DNA from: Actinomycetes bacterium
GTDB lineage: Bacteria > Actinomycetota > Actinomycetes > Actinomycetales > Dermabacteraceae
Assembly: GCA_023389045.1 (NCBI GenBank)
Contig: JAEWEZ010000114.1
Coordinates: 1 to 12,343 of the forward strand
Direction: 5' to 3'
DNA: 12,343 nucleotides
Under the pieces are notes generated by a model. The model ran no database searches, was not told the origin of the DNA, and saw only the letters and a list, made by a program, of their open reading frames with translations. Made by a program: the position numbers and the translations under genes. The stretch's first letter is position 1. The number at the start of each line of letters is the position of its first letter. Below are positions 1 through 6,507 of this stretch, piece by piece.

Positions 1-1
1 C

Positions 2-334
2 ACCCCGCACTCCTCCCCTGCCGTGGACGCCGGCGCCTACACACAGGGCGTGCCCACCCTGTGCGCGGAGTGCTCCGAGCATTTGACCTACGGCGAGGCC
101 CGCCGCGTGTTCTGCACCCTGGACCCCAAGCCGTTCTGCGCCCACTGCGAGGTGCACTGTTTCAAGGACAGCGAGCGCGCCTGGAACCGGCAGATGATGC
201 GCTATTCCGGTCCGCGGTCGCTACTGCACGGCTACGCCTTGGATGGGGCGCGGCATTTCGCGGGCAGCGTGCGCACGCGTATCCGCCGCTGGCTGCACCC
301 GGAGCGCGACCCGCGCGCCCACATCGGCCGCTGA
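2..334 (+). CDS. YgbA-like nitrous-oxide-stimulated-promoter family protein, 5' end cut by window
   Basis: A small Cys-rich protein that I recognise as the YgbA_NO family (nitrous oxide-stimulated promoter family). Counting from a GTG at 23, cysteines lie at 14, 17, 31, 39, 42 and 46 in a CxxC...C...CxxCxxxC arrangement, followed by the family signature MRYSGPRSLL at about 59-68. The clustered Cys residues suggest a metal site; that is inference. E. coli ygbA is repressed by NsrR and linked to recovery from nitrosative stress, but the biochemical activity is unknown to me. The frame is open to the window edge and the GTG at 23 has no Shine-Dalgarno sequence, so the true start is probably upstream and outside. 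It converges on the efflux gene with a 55-base gap. Family assignment is fairly sure; role in this organism is inferred. Confidence 0.8.
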   Translation, partial: TPHSSPAVDAGAYTQGVPTLCAECSEHLTYGEARRVFCTLDPKPFCAHCEVHCFKDSERAWNRQMMRYSGPRSLLHGYALDGARHFAGSVRTRIRRWLHPERDPRAHIGR

Positions 335-389
335 GGCCACTGCGGCCCCCCTGAACCCCGAGACCCCCGGCCCGTCGGCCCCTTATCCC

Positions 390-1655
390 TTACTTCTCCA
401 CTCCGGCAGCATCCACGCCCCGCTGGCGCCCGGCCTCCACCAGGAAGCAGAGCGCCGAAAGGACCATGCCGCCGAGGATGCCGAGCGCCATCGGCACAGC
501 CGTGCCATTCCCGGCCACGCCCACGACGGGCGCCGCCACGGAAGCGGAGAAGGAGAAGCCGAGTCCGAGCATCATCGAGCCGGTGCCGGCCATATGCGCG
601 GCTTCCTGGGAGGCGAGCCCACCGGCATTGCCGAGGATCAGACCTTGCGGGGTCACCACGATGAACAGGGCAATGAGCGTGAGCCAGGTCGGAGTTCCAA
701 GCAGGGTGGCCGCGATGAGCAGGAGCACGGCGCCGCTACCCGCAATGCCAAGGCCGATGGCCACGAGGGTGCGCGGATGCACGGTGCCGGCGAGTCGTGC
801 GGAGAGCACGGTGCCGAGCATCATGCCGGTGGCGTTGACGGCGAAGGTGATGGAGTAGCCGGTGGGGTCGAATCCGAGCATGTCCTGCACCACGAAGGAG
901 GAGGCGGACACATAGCTCATCAGCGCAAAGGCGCTGAAGGAGGAGACCATCAGGAAGGCCACGAAGGTCCGGCGGCGCAGCAGGGAGAGCCCACCGGTCA
1001 CGAGCGCGCGGAATCCGCCGGTGCTGCGTCGGTGCGGCGGAAGCGATTCGGGCACCGTGGTGATCACGCCGATGAGCGAGATGAGGGACGTGCCGGCGAT
1101 GAGCCAGAAGATTTCGCGCCACTGCCCGACCAGCAGGATGAGCCCACCGAGGAGCGGCGCGATGATCGGCGCAATGCCGGTGATGGCGTGCATGAGGTTC
1201 ATGACGCGGAAGAGTTGAAGTCCGCTGGCGAGGTCGATGAGGACGGCGCGTCCGAGAACCATGCCGAAGCCACCGCCGATGCCCTGCAGCACACGGAAGA
1301 TGATCAGGGTGATGACATCGGGCGAGAGGGCGCAGCCGATGGAGCCGATGAGGCAGACGAGGATTCCGATAAGGAGCGGCAGGCGCCGCCCCGTACGGTC
1401 GGAGAGGGGGCCGGCGACGATCTGCCCGCCGGCGGTGCCGAGGAAGAAGGCGGTCAGGGTGAGCTGCATGCGGGAGGCCACGGTGCCGAGTCCCTCGGTG
1501 GCGGCGGGGAAGGCCGGGATGTACATGTCGGTGGCGAGCGGTCCGATCACGGTGAGCGTGGTCAGGACCAGCACGACCATGAGGGTTACTTCGGTGCCGT
1601 GGCTGGGGGTGGGCTCGGGGCCGACGGGGTGGGCGCTGGTGTCCTTAGCGGTCAT
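390..1655 (-). CDS. MFS drug-resistance transporter, Bcr/CflA family
   Basis: A 421-residue major facilitator superfamily exporter with about 12 hydrophobic segments, the usual size for Bcr/CflA proton-driven efflux pumps (bicyclomycin, sulfonamide, chloramphenicol-type substrates in known members). Visible marks are the TM1 motif PLATDMYIPAFP, the loop 2-3 motif A GPLSDRTGRRLPLLIG, and RVLQGIGGGFGMVLGRAVLIDL-like sequence in TM4-5 typical of this subfamily. I chose the ATG at 1655, preceded by CAGGACG, over an in-frame GTG at 1718 that adds 21 Pro/Arg-rich residues and has no ribosome binding site. It stands alone, convergent with the YgbA-like gene and divergent from the SMP-30 remnant. The substrate cannot be told from sequence. 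No regulator gene is adjacent. Confidence 0.9.
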   Translation of the reverse strand: MTAKDTSAHPVGPEPTPSHGTEVTLMVVLVLTTLTVIGPLATDMYIPAFPAATEGLGTVASRMQLTLTAFFLGTAGGQIVAGPLSDRTGRRLPLLIGILVCLIGSIGCALSPDVITLIIFRVLQGIGGGFGMVLGRAVLIDLASGLQLFRVMNLMHAITGIAPIIAPLLGGLILLVGQWREIFWLIAGTSLISLIGVITTVPESLPPHRRSTGGFRALVTGGLSLLRRRTFVAFLMVSSFSAFALMSYVSASSFVVQDMLGFDPTGYSITFAVNATGMMLGTVLSARLAGTVHPRTLVAIGLGIAGSGAVLLLIAATLLGTPTWLTLIALFIVVTPQGLILGNAGGLASQEAAHMAGTGSMMLGLGFSFSASVAAPVVGVAGNGTAVPMALGILGGMVLSALCFLVEAGRQRGVDAAGVEK

Positions 1656-1830
1656 CGTCCTGGGGCGGGTCGGGGGCGGGGGTGCCTCACGACGTCCTCG
1701 GCGCGGCGGCTTTAGCACTGTATCGGCCGAAACAGTCGCCTGACCAGGGGCAACAGTGCGACTCTCGGGGAGATCCGGGCCACAAACCGCAGCGCGTCAC
1801 CGATCTGAGACCTTCCCGTCTTCCCATCGC

Positions 1831-1857
1831 CGTGAACCTGTTTCACTATCGTGAACC
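1831..1857 (+). promoter_or_regulatory. Candidate operator: three alternating GTGAA/TTCAC half-sites
   Basis: The sequence reads GTGAA (1832-1836), five bases, TTCAC (1842-1846), four bases, GTGAA (1851-1855). This makes two overlapping inverted repeats, and the octamer CGTGAACC occurs twice, at 1831 and 1850. It lies 25 bases before the start of the SMP-30 remnant, where a transcription factor site is expected. The shape suits a dimeric repressor of the IclR or GntR type, which often control sugar-acid genes, but no regulator is in the window and the family is inferred. A core promoter here is not clear. Confidence 0.4.
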
Positions 1858-1881
1858 CGACATGCTCGCGAGGAGGCGGAC

Positions 1882-2455
1882 ATGCACGACGACGCACCTC
1901 ATGCGCTCACCCCACCCGGCGCTCGCCCCGAGCGCGTCGCCACCGGCGCGACCTGGAGCGAAGGCCCCTGTGGCTCCCCGATGCGCGGGTGCTGCACTGG
2001 AGCGACATCCCCGGCAACCGCATCATGCAGTACGACCCGGCTAGCGGTCAGACCAGCGTCTACCGTGGCCAGGCGGAGTTCACCAACGGGCGCGCACTGC
2101 CCCCCCTCGGCGTCGTCCACTGCTCCCACGGCCGCCGCGCCCTCGAAATCGACACCCCTGACGGCCCCCGCATCCTCACCGACCGCGTGGGCGAGCACCG
2201 TCTGAACTCCCCCAATGACATCGCCGTCGCCCCCGACGGCGCCCTCTGGTTCACCGACGGGCAGTACGAGATTGCGGTCCTGAAGGCACGGGCAATGGAG
2301 GCCTATGTGAAGGCCTGCCCGACTGCCTCCGTGCTGCCGTTCGAGGACTCCCCCATCGCGGAAGCCGCCTCCCGCATGCCGGCCCTCGTCTCCACGCTGT
2401 GTTCGACCCCGACTCCGGATACCGGGACGTGTACCGCACGCTCTGGGGAGTCTGA
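1882..2455 (+). pseudogene. Broken SMP-30/gluconolactonase gene joined to an unidentified C-terminal fragment
   Basis: The ATG at 1882 has a good GAGGAGG ribosome binding site and begins an SMP-30/gluconolactonase/LRE-family protein (sugar lactone hydrolysis, six-bladed beta-propeller). The motif TWSEGP, with the family's metal-binding Glu, is followed at about 1966-1970 by a frame change consistent with loss of one C in a C run. The next frame continues LPDARVLHWSDIPGNRIMQY, CSHGRRALE, and LNSPNDIAVAPDGALWFTD (to about 2263). After about 2278 similarity to SMP-30 stops, roughly 130 residues in, where the family needs about 290. What follows is about 40 residues of coding-like sequence (SPIAEAASRMPALV) and then a second frame change near 2400 into FDPDSGYRDVYRTLWGV and a stop at 2455. 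I do not recognise that tail; carbohydrate kinase C-termini are one weak idea. Two frameshifts plus a junction mark it as a remnant. Confidence 0.75.
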
Positions 2456-2555
2456 GCTCTCCGGTGCCCGGCGCGAGGCGCGTCGGGCGGGAGGGGCTTC
2501 GGGCGCGACAGGCGCCGAACCAGATAGCCGTCGGGCGGAAAAACCAACAACAGAA

Positions 2556-2604
2556 AAGCCGACGGGCGGGCGCTCCCCTGAGGGGAACACCCGCCCGTCG
2601 GCTT
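2556..2604 (-). terminator. Strong intrinsic terminator of the nrdHIE operon
   Basis: A perfect 15-base inverted repeat, AAGCCGACGGGCGGG at 2556-2570 and its complement at 2590-2604, with a smaller hairpin (TCCCCTGAGGGGA) in its loop. On the minus strand the stem is followed by TTTTCTG and, further on, a TTTTT run. It sits 13 bases past the nrdE stop codon, so it should end the nrd transcript. On the plus strand it lies beyond the SMP-30 remnant and could also stop stray transcription into nrdE. Confidence 0.88.
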
Positions 2605-2617
2605 CACGAGTGACGAC

Positions 2618-4750
2618 TCAGAGCATGCAGCTCACGCAGCCCTCAACCTCGGTGCCCTGGATCGCCATCTGACGCAGACGGATGTAGTACAGCGTCTTGA
2701 TGCCCTTACGCCAGGCGTAAATCTGCGCCTTATTGACGTCACGGGTGGTGGCGGTATCCGGGAAGAACAGCGTCAGCGACAGGCCCTGGTCCACATGCTT
2801 GGTGGCCTCGGCGTAGGTGTCGATGATCTTCTCGTACCCGATCTCGTAGGCATCCTCGTAGAACTCGAGGTTGTCATTGGTCATGTACGGCGCCGGGTAG
2901 TAGACGCGGCCGATCTTCCCCTCCTTGCGGATCTCGATCTTGGAGACGATCGGGTGGATCGAGGAGGTGGAGTGGTTGATGTACGAAATCGAACCGGTGG
3001 GCGGCACCGCCTGCAGGTAGGCGTTGTACATGCCGTGCTCACGCACCTGATCGCGCAGCTGCTTCCAGTCCTCCTGGGTGGGCAGCGGAACATTCGCGGC
3101 GGCAAACAGATCCCGCACCTTCTGGGTGCGCGGCTCCCACACCTGATCGATGTACTTGTTGAAGTACTCGCCCGTGCCGTACTGGGACTTCTCGAACTCG
3201 TAGAAGGTTTCCCCGCGCTCCTTCGCGATCCGCATCGACGCGAGAATCGCGTGATACGTGACCGTGTAGAAGTACATATTCGTGAAGTCCAGGCCCTCCT
3301 CGGATCCGTAGTGGATCCCCTCGCGGGCCAGGTAGCCGTGCAGGTTCATCTGCCCCAGGCCGATGGCATGGGACTTCGCGTTACCCTCCGCGATCGTGGG
3401 CACGGAGGTGATGTCGGAGGTGTCCGACACGGCAGTGAGGCCACGGATCGCGGTCTCAATCGTGCGCGCGAAATCGGGGGTATCCATTGCCTTCGCGATG
3501 TTCAGCGACCCGAGGTTGCAGGAGATATCGCGGCCGAGCGTCTTGTAGGACAGATCGATGTTCATCTCCGACGGAGTGGAGATCTGCAGGATCTCCGAGC
3601 ACAGGTTGGAGTGGGTGACCTTGCCCGGGATCGGGTTCGCGCGGTTCACGGTGTCCTCGTACATGATGTACGGGTAGCCCGACTCGAACTGGATCTCCGC
3701 GAGGGTCTGGAAGAACTCGCGAGCACGGATCTTCTTCTTCGTGATCCGCGGGTTATCCACCAGTTCGCGGTAGCACTCCGAGATGTTGATATCCGCGAAG
3801 GCCTTACCGTATTCGCGCTCCACGTCGTACGGGGAGAACAGGTACATCGGCTCGTTGTTCTTGGCGAGCTCGAAGGTGATATCGGGGATGACCACACCGA
3901 GCGAGAGGGTCTTGATACGGATCTTCTCGTCGGCGTTCTCACGCTTCGTATCCAGGAAGCGCAGGATGTCGGGGTGGTGCGCGTGCAGGTACACGGCGCC
4001 GGCGCCCTGACGTGCACCCAGCTGGTTGGCGTAGGAGAAGGAATCTTCCAGCAGCTTCATCACCGGGATCACACCGCTGGACTGGTTCTCGATCTGCTTG
4101 ATCGGGGCGCCGTATTCGCGCAGGTTGCTCAGCAGCAGAGCCACACCGCCGCCGCGCTTGGACAGCTGCAGGGCCGAGTTGATCGCACGCCCGATGGACT
4201 CCATGTTGTCCTCGATGCGCAGCAGGAAGCAGGAGACCAGCTCACCGCGCTGGGCCTTGCCGGCATTGAGGAAGGTCGGGGTGGCCGGCTGGAAACGGCC
4301 CGCGAGGATCTCGTCAACCAGGTTGATCGCCAGGTCCTGGTCGCCACGGGCCAGGGTCAGAGCGACCATGACCACGCGGTCCTCGAAACGCTCCAGGTAG
4401 CGCTTCCCGTCGAAGGTCTTCAGCGTGTACGAGGTGTAGTACTTGAAGGCACCCAGGAAGGTGGGGAAACGGAACTTCTTGGAATAGGCCCGCTCCGACA
4501 GCTCCTTGATGAAGGAGAAGTCGTACTGCTCAATCACGTGACGCTCGTAGTACTCATGCTCGAGCAGGTACTCGATCTTCTCCTCCAGCGAGTGGAAGAA
4601 GACGGTGTTGGGGTTCACGTGCTGCAGGAAGTACTCACGCGCGGCGAGCTGATCCTTATCGAACTGGATCTTCCCGTCGCTGCTGTACAGGTTCAGCATC
4701 GCGTTCAGGGCGTGGTAGTCGAGCTGCTTGTGATGCTCGACCGGGGGCAT
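2618..4750 (-). CDS. nrdE: Class Ib ribonucleoside-diphosphate reductase, large (alpha) subunit NrdE
   Basis: The catalytic subunit that reduces ribonucleoside diphosphates to deoxyribonucleotides in the cytoplasm, with a NrdF radical subunit, NrdH as electron donor and NrdI for metallocofactor assembly. The 710-residue product is full length and very like mycobacterial NrdE. Counting from ATG 4750, the redox Cys lies in LVSCFLLR (C174), the radical-site triad in SNLCSEI (N382, C384, E386), the second redox Cys in ISCNLGS (C411), and the C-terminal shuttle pair in GCVSCML. I use ATG 4750, five bases after the nrdI stop, which suits translational coupling. A TTG at 4768 overlapping nrdI adds six residues, but GGAAGAG is only two bases from it. 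The gene is third in nrdH-nrdI-nrdE. No nrdF follows; a terminator does, so nrdF must be elsewhere. Confidence 0.97.
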   Translation of the reverse strand: MPPVEHHKQLDYHALNAMLNLYSSDGKIQFDKDQLAAREYFLQHVNPNTVFFHSLEEKIEYLLEHEYYERHVIEQYDFSFIKELSERAYSKKFRFPTFLGAFKYYTSYTLKTFDGKRYLERFEDRVVMVALTLARGDQDLAINLVDEILAGRFQPATPTFLNAGKAQRGELVSCFLLRIEDNMESIGRAINSALQLSKRGGGVALLLSNLREYGAPIKQIENQSSGVIPVMKLLEDSFSYANQLGARQGAGAVYLHAHHPDILRFLDTKRENADEKIRIKTLSLGVVIPDITFELAKNNEPMYLFSPYDVEREYGKAFADINISECYRELVDNPRITKKKIRAREFFQTLAEIQFESGYPYIMYEDTVNRANPIPGKVTHSNLCSEILQISTPSEMNIDLSYKTLGRDISCNLGSLNIAKAMDTPDFARTIETAIRGLTAVSDTSDITSVPTIAEGNAKSHAIGLGQMNLHGYLAREGIHYGSEEGLDFTNMYFYTVTYHAILASMRIAKERGETFYEFEKSQYGTGEYFNKYIDQVWEPRTQKVRDLFAAANVPLPTQEDWKQLRDQVREHGMYNAYLQAVPPTGSISYINHSTSSIHPIVSKIEIRKEGKIGRVYYPAPYMTNDNLEFYEDAYEIGYEKIIDTYAEATKHVDQGLSLTLFFPDTATTRDVNKAQIYAWRKGIKTLYYIRLRQMAIQGTEVEGCVSCML

Positions 4751-4755
4751 CTCGG

Positions 4756-5154
4756 TCAGTTTCGCCAAAACTCTTCCAATCCGTCGTGGACCTGCTGCAC
4801 ATCGCGTGCAGTGCCCAGCAGCTCAAACTTGTACATGTGGGGCACCTTGCACTTCGCGGAGATAATGTCTCCGGCCAGGCAGTAGGCCTCCCCAAAATTG
4901 GTGTTGCCCGCGGTAATCACGCCGCGGATATGCGCCCGATTGCGTTCATCGTTGAGGAACTTGATGACCTGTTTGGGGACGGCGCCTTTCTGGCTGCCGC
5001 CCCCGTAGGTCGGAACCATGAGGACGAAGTCTTCGTCCATGACCAGGGGTTCCTCCCGGGCATACAGGGGGATGCGGTGAGCCTCGAGCCCCAGCTTCTG
5101 CACGAAGCGGTGGGTGTTGCCCGAGACCGAGGAGAAGTAGACGAGGGTTCCCAC
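4756..5154 (-). CDS. nrdI: Flavodoxin-like ribonucleotide reductase activator NrdI
   Basis: A 132-residue FMN protein that supplies oxidant to build the dimanganese-tyrosyl radical cofactor of class Ib NrdF. The phosphate-binding loop YFSSVSGNTHRF is at residues 6-17, VPTYGGG in the 40s-50s and GNTNFGEAYCLAGD near 84-97, all typical of NrdI. The start is GTG at 5154, with GGAGG about nine bases upstream. An ATG at 5159 is in another frame. The gene follows nrdH by 35 bases and precedes nrdE by five, so the three are one operon. Length and motifs are standard. Confidence 0.96.
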   Translation of the reverse strand: MGTLVYFSSVSGNTHRFVQKLGLEAHRIPLYAREEPLVMDEDFVLMVPTYGGGSQKGAVPKQVIKFLNDERNRAHIRGVITAGNTNFGEAYCLAGDIISAKCKVPHMYKFELLGTARDVQQVHDGLEEFWRN

Positions 5155-5189
5155 GTCATCGCCTCCGTGCTTGCGGACCTGCTGCGGAT

Positions 5190-5450
5190 TCAGATGGCGG
5201 CGCGGCGCTGCTGCTGCGCACCGGTCATGGCGGCGATCGCCTTGACCTTGTCCGGGCGGAAGCCGGACCAGTGATCGTCACCGGCGATGACCACGGGCGC
5301 CTGGACGTAGCCGAGGGCCTTCACGCGGGCGAGGGCGTCGGCGTCCTCGGTGATGTCGACAACGTCGAAGGCCACGCCGGCCTTGGTGAAGGCGCGCTTG
5401 GTCGCATCGCACTGCACGCACATGGGCTTGGAGTAGACGGTGATGCTCAC
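5190..5450 (-). CDS. nrdH: Glutaredoxin-like electron donor NrdH
   Basis: An 86-residue thioredoxin-fold protein that passes electrons from thioredoxin reductase to NrdE. The redox motif CVQC is at residues 11-14 and the NrdH signature WSGFRPDKV at 61-69; VYSKPMCVQCDATK near the N-terminus and QAPVV at 50-54 (the conserved Pro region) are also present. The GTG at 5450 gives the usual N-terminus VSITVYSKP. AAAGG is about ten bases upstream. The same frame stays open to 5657, but those extra residues are Pro/Arg-rich and unlike NrdH, so I leave them out. It is the first gene of the nrdHIE operon. Confidence 0.95.
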   Translation of the reverse strand: MSITVYSKPMCVQCDATKRAFTKAGVAFDVVDITEDADALARVKALGYVQAPVVIAGDDHWSGFRPDKVKAIAAMTGAQQQRRAAI

Positions 5451-5470
5451 GAGGAGGCTGCCTTTCTCTT

Positions 5471-5490
5471 GCGCCGCGCCGAAGCGGCGC
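5471..5490 (-). other. Hairpin in the nrdH leader
   Basis: Perfect 7-base arms GCGCCGC and GCGGCGC around a six-base loop, 20 bases upstream of the nrdH start and just before its AAAGG. On the minus-strand mRNA the hairpin would sit next to the ribosome binding site. The leader between the NrdR boxes and the start is about 200 nt. I see no cobalamin-riboswitch element in it. Function is unknown. Confidence 0.35.
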
Positions 5491-5653
5491 GAGGGAGCGG
5501 GAAGCGGGTGGTGGTTCTGTGCGGCGCCCACCGGAGTGGACGGCCGGACGCGGAGGCCAGGACCGGTTCTGCGGGGTGCTGACAGGGGCCTGTGGCCAGG
5601 TTTCCTGCGGCTTCTCCCCGGTGTTCCCGGGCCGGATCTCCGCGACGACGCCA

Positions 5654-5701
5654 ACACTACACCTAGTGGTGTATCGCTGGGGGGACCACAAGATGTACTG
5701 A
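5654..5701 (-). promoter_or_regulatory. Tandem NrdR boxes at the nrdHIE promoter
   Basis: NrdR represses ribonucleotide reductase genes by binding two 16-base boxes (consensus acaCwAtATaTwGtgt). Box 1 at 5654-5669 (ACACTACACCTAGTGG) matches at 12 of 16 positions by my count, with exact CACTA/TAGTG symmetry. Box 2 at 5686-5701 (CCACAAGATGTACTGA) matches at about 11 of 16. Their centres are 32 bases apart, the usual three-turn spacing of NrdR box pairs. On the minus strand TTGTGG (-35-like, in box 2) and CACTAG (-10-like, in box 1) are 17 bases apart, but the -10 match is poor and the exact promoter is uncertain. No nrdR gene is in the window. Confidence 0.75.
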
Positions 5702-5713
5702 ACTACAACAATG

Positions 5714-5824
5714 TCATCCACAAGCGGATGTTGATGGTGTGTGGATGGCTGCGGATGGCTTGGGGATGACGTGCAGGCGTGCACGTGGCAGGGGGAAGAA
5801 GGCTTGTGGAGAGGGTTATCCACT
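5714..5824. promoter_or_regulatory. Cluster of DnaA-box-like nonamers upstream of nrdHIE
   Basis: TCATCCACA at 5714-5722 fits the relaxed actinobacterial DnaA box T(T/C)(G/A)TCCACA. TTATCCACT at 5816-5824 differs from the classical box TTATCCACA at one base. TGTGGATGG (5740-5748) and TGTGGAGAG (5805-5813) are reverse-strand versions with two mismatches. DnaA control of nrdAB is known in E. coli, so DnaA sites upstream of an nrd promoter would make sense. No dnaA or dnaN gene is near, so this is not presented as an origin. Confidence 0.4.
5769..5786. repeat. Perfect palindrome ACGTGCA-N4-TGCACGT
   Basis: An 18-base site with exact 7-base arms around GGCG, between the two pairs of DnaA-like sites and about 70 bases upstream of the NrdR boxes. 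It has the size and symmetry of an operator for a dimeric regulator. No T run follows, so it is not a terminator. I do not recognise the motif; it is not a mycobacterial-type LexA box. Confidence 0.45.
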
Positions 5825-5893
5825 GCCGTGTGCGCGCGGTGGATGGAGTCCCAGGCGGGCGCTGGCCGAGATCGAAAAGTGATTCTGGGCTCG

Positions 5894-5951
5894 CGTGTCA
5901 TGGGCGTGTCATGGGCGTGTCGCTGCGGGCCGGGGCCGGGGCCGGGGCTGG
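5894..5951. repeat. Short tandem repeats (11-base and 6-base periods)
   Basis: CGTGTCATGGG occurs twice and starts a third time at 5894-5921 (period 11). GGGGCC-type hexamers then run from about 5928 to 5950. Together they form the G-rich left border of the larger tandem units that follow. Confidence 0.7.
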
Positions 5952-6001
5952 CAGGGCAGGGGCGCCATGCAGCGCCAAGCCGCGTCACGCCGCCAGTGTC
6001 A

Positions 6002-6074
6002 GCACAAAAAGGGCCTATACCGGCACACGCCGACGAAAATCTCCAGCACCAGCCACCACAAGCCCCTTTCGTGC
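6002..6074 (-). repeat. Hairpin element copy 1 (possible minus-strand structured RNA)
   Basis: Arms of 23 bases at 6002-6024 and 6052-6074 with a 27-base loop. Read as minus-strand RNA, 22 of 23 positions can pair, six of them as G-U wobbles; read as plus-strand RNA the same six would be A-C clashes. The loop holds a second small hairpin at 6029-6047. The minus-strand 3' arm ends GGCCCTTTTTGTGC, which is also terminator-like. Confidence 0.7.
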
Positions 6075-6232
6075 ACAGCTCGGAAGGGCTGGGCTCGACA
6101 CAGGGACCCGAGCAGAGCGGGGCCGAGAGGGCCAGGTTAGAGCGGGGGCGGCAGTGGCGAGGCGGGGCGGGGCTGGCAGGAGGCGGCAGGGACGGGCCGG
6201 CAAGTAGCGCCACTCCGCACCCGGCAGCGACC

Positions 6233-6305
6233 GCACAAAAGGGGCCTACAGCGGCACACGCCGACGAAAATCTTCAGCACCAGCCGCTACAGGCCCCTTT
6301 TGTGA
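6233..6305 (-). repeat. Hairpin element copy 2
   Basis: The same architecture with arms at 6233-6255 and 6283-6305 and a 27-base loop. Fourteen bases (CACAAAAGGGGCCT) pair perfectly and AGCGG continues the stem. Two positions are wobble pairs on the minus strand only, and the outermost base pair is lost. This copy restores several pairs that are wobbles in copies 1 and 3. Confidence 0.7.
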
Positions 6306-6422
6306 ACGGCTCGGCAGAGACGGGGCCGAGAGGGGCAGGTTAGAGCGGGGACGGGGGGCGGGGCGGCGGGAGCAGGGCAGGGGCGCCATGCAGCGCCAAG
6401 CCGCGTCACGCCGCCAGTGTCA

Positions 6423-6495
6423 GCACAAAAAGGGCCTATACCGGCACACGCTGAAGAAAAACTCCAGCACCAGCCGCCACAAGCCCCTTTCGTGC
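6423..6495 (-). repeat. Hairpin element copy 3
   Basis: Arms at 6423-6445 and 6473-6495, again with 27 bases between. The left arm is identical to copy 1. The right arm differs at one base, which turns a wobble into a C-G pair. Its inner hairpin (6450-6468) has two changes that convert a G-U and an A-G into Watson-Crick pairs. It is the copy nearest the oxidoreductase 3' end and could terminate that transcript. Confidence 0.7.
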
Positions 6496-6507
6496 ACGGC
6501 TCGGCCT

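Noticed and set aside
326..347. Hairpin GGCCGC/GCGGCC over the stop codon of the YgbA-like gene as a terminator
   Set aside because: Arms are only six bases and C-rich sequence follows with no T run, so it is not convincing in GC-rich DNA.
243..1715. 490-residue plus-strand open frame opposite the efflux gene
   Set aside because: Its product is Gly/Glu/His-rich low complexity with no family features; it is the antisense shadow of the MFS gene in GC-rich DNA.
2795..4885. 696-residue plus-strand open frame opposite nrdE
   Set aside because: Val/Leu/Asp-rich antisense shadow of a highly conserved gene; no domain is recognisable.
5451..5653. Cobalamin riboswitch in the nrd leader
   Set aside because: Some actinobacterial nrd genes have one, but I find no B12-box-like element (GCCACTG) on the minus strand here.
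5714..5824. Chromosomal replication origin
   Set aside because: Only four weak DnaA-like sites, no AT-rich unwinding region and no dnaA, dnaN or rpmH nearby.
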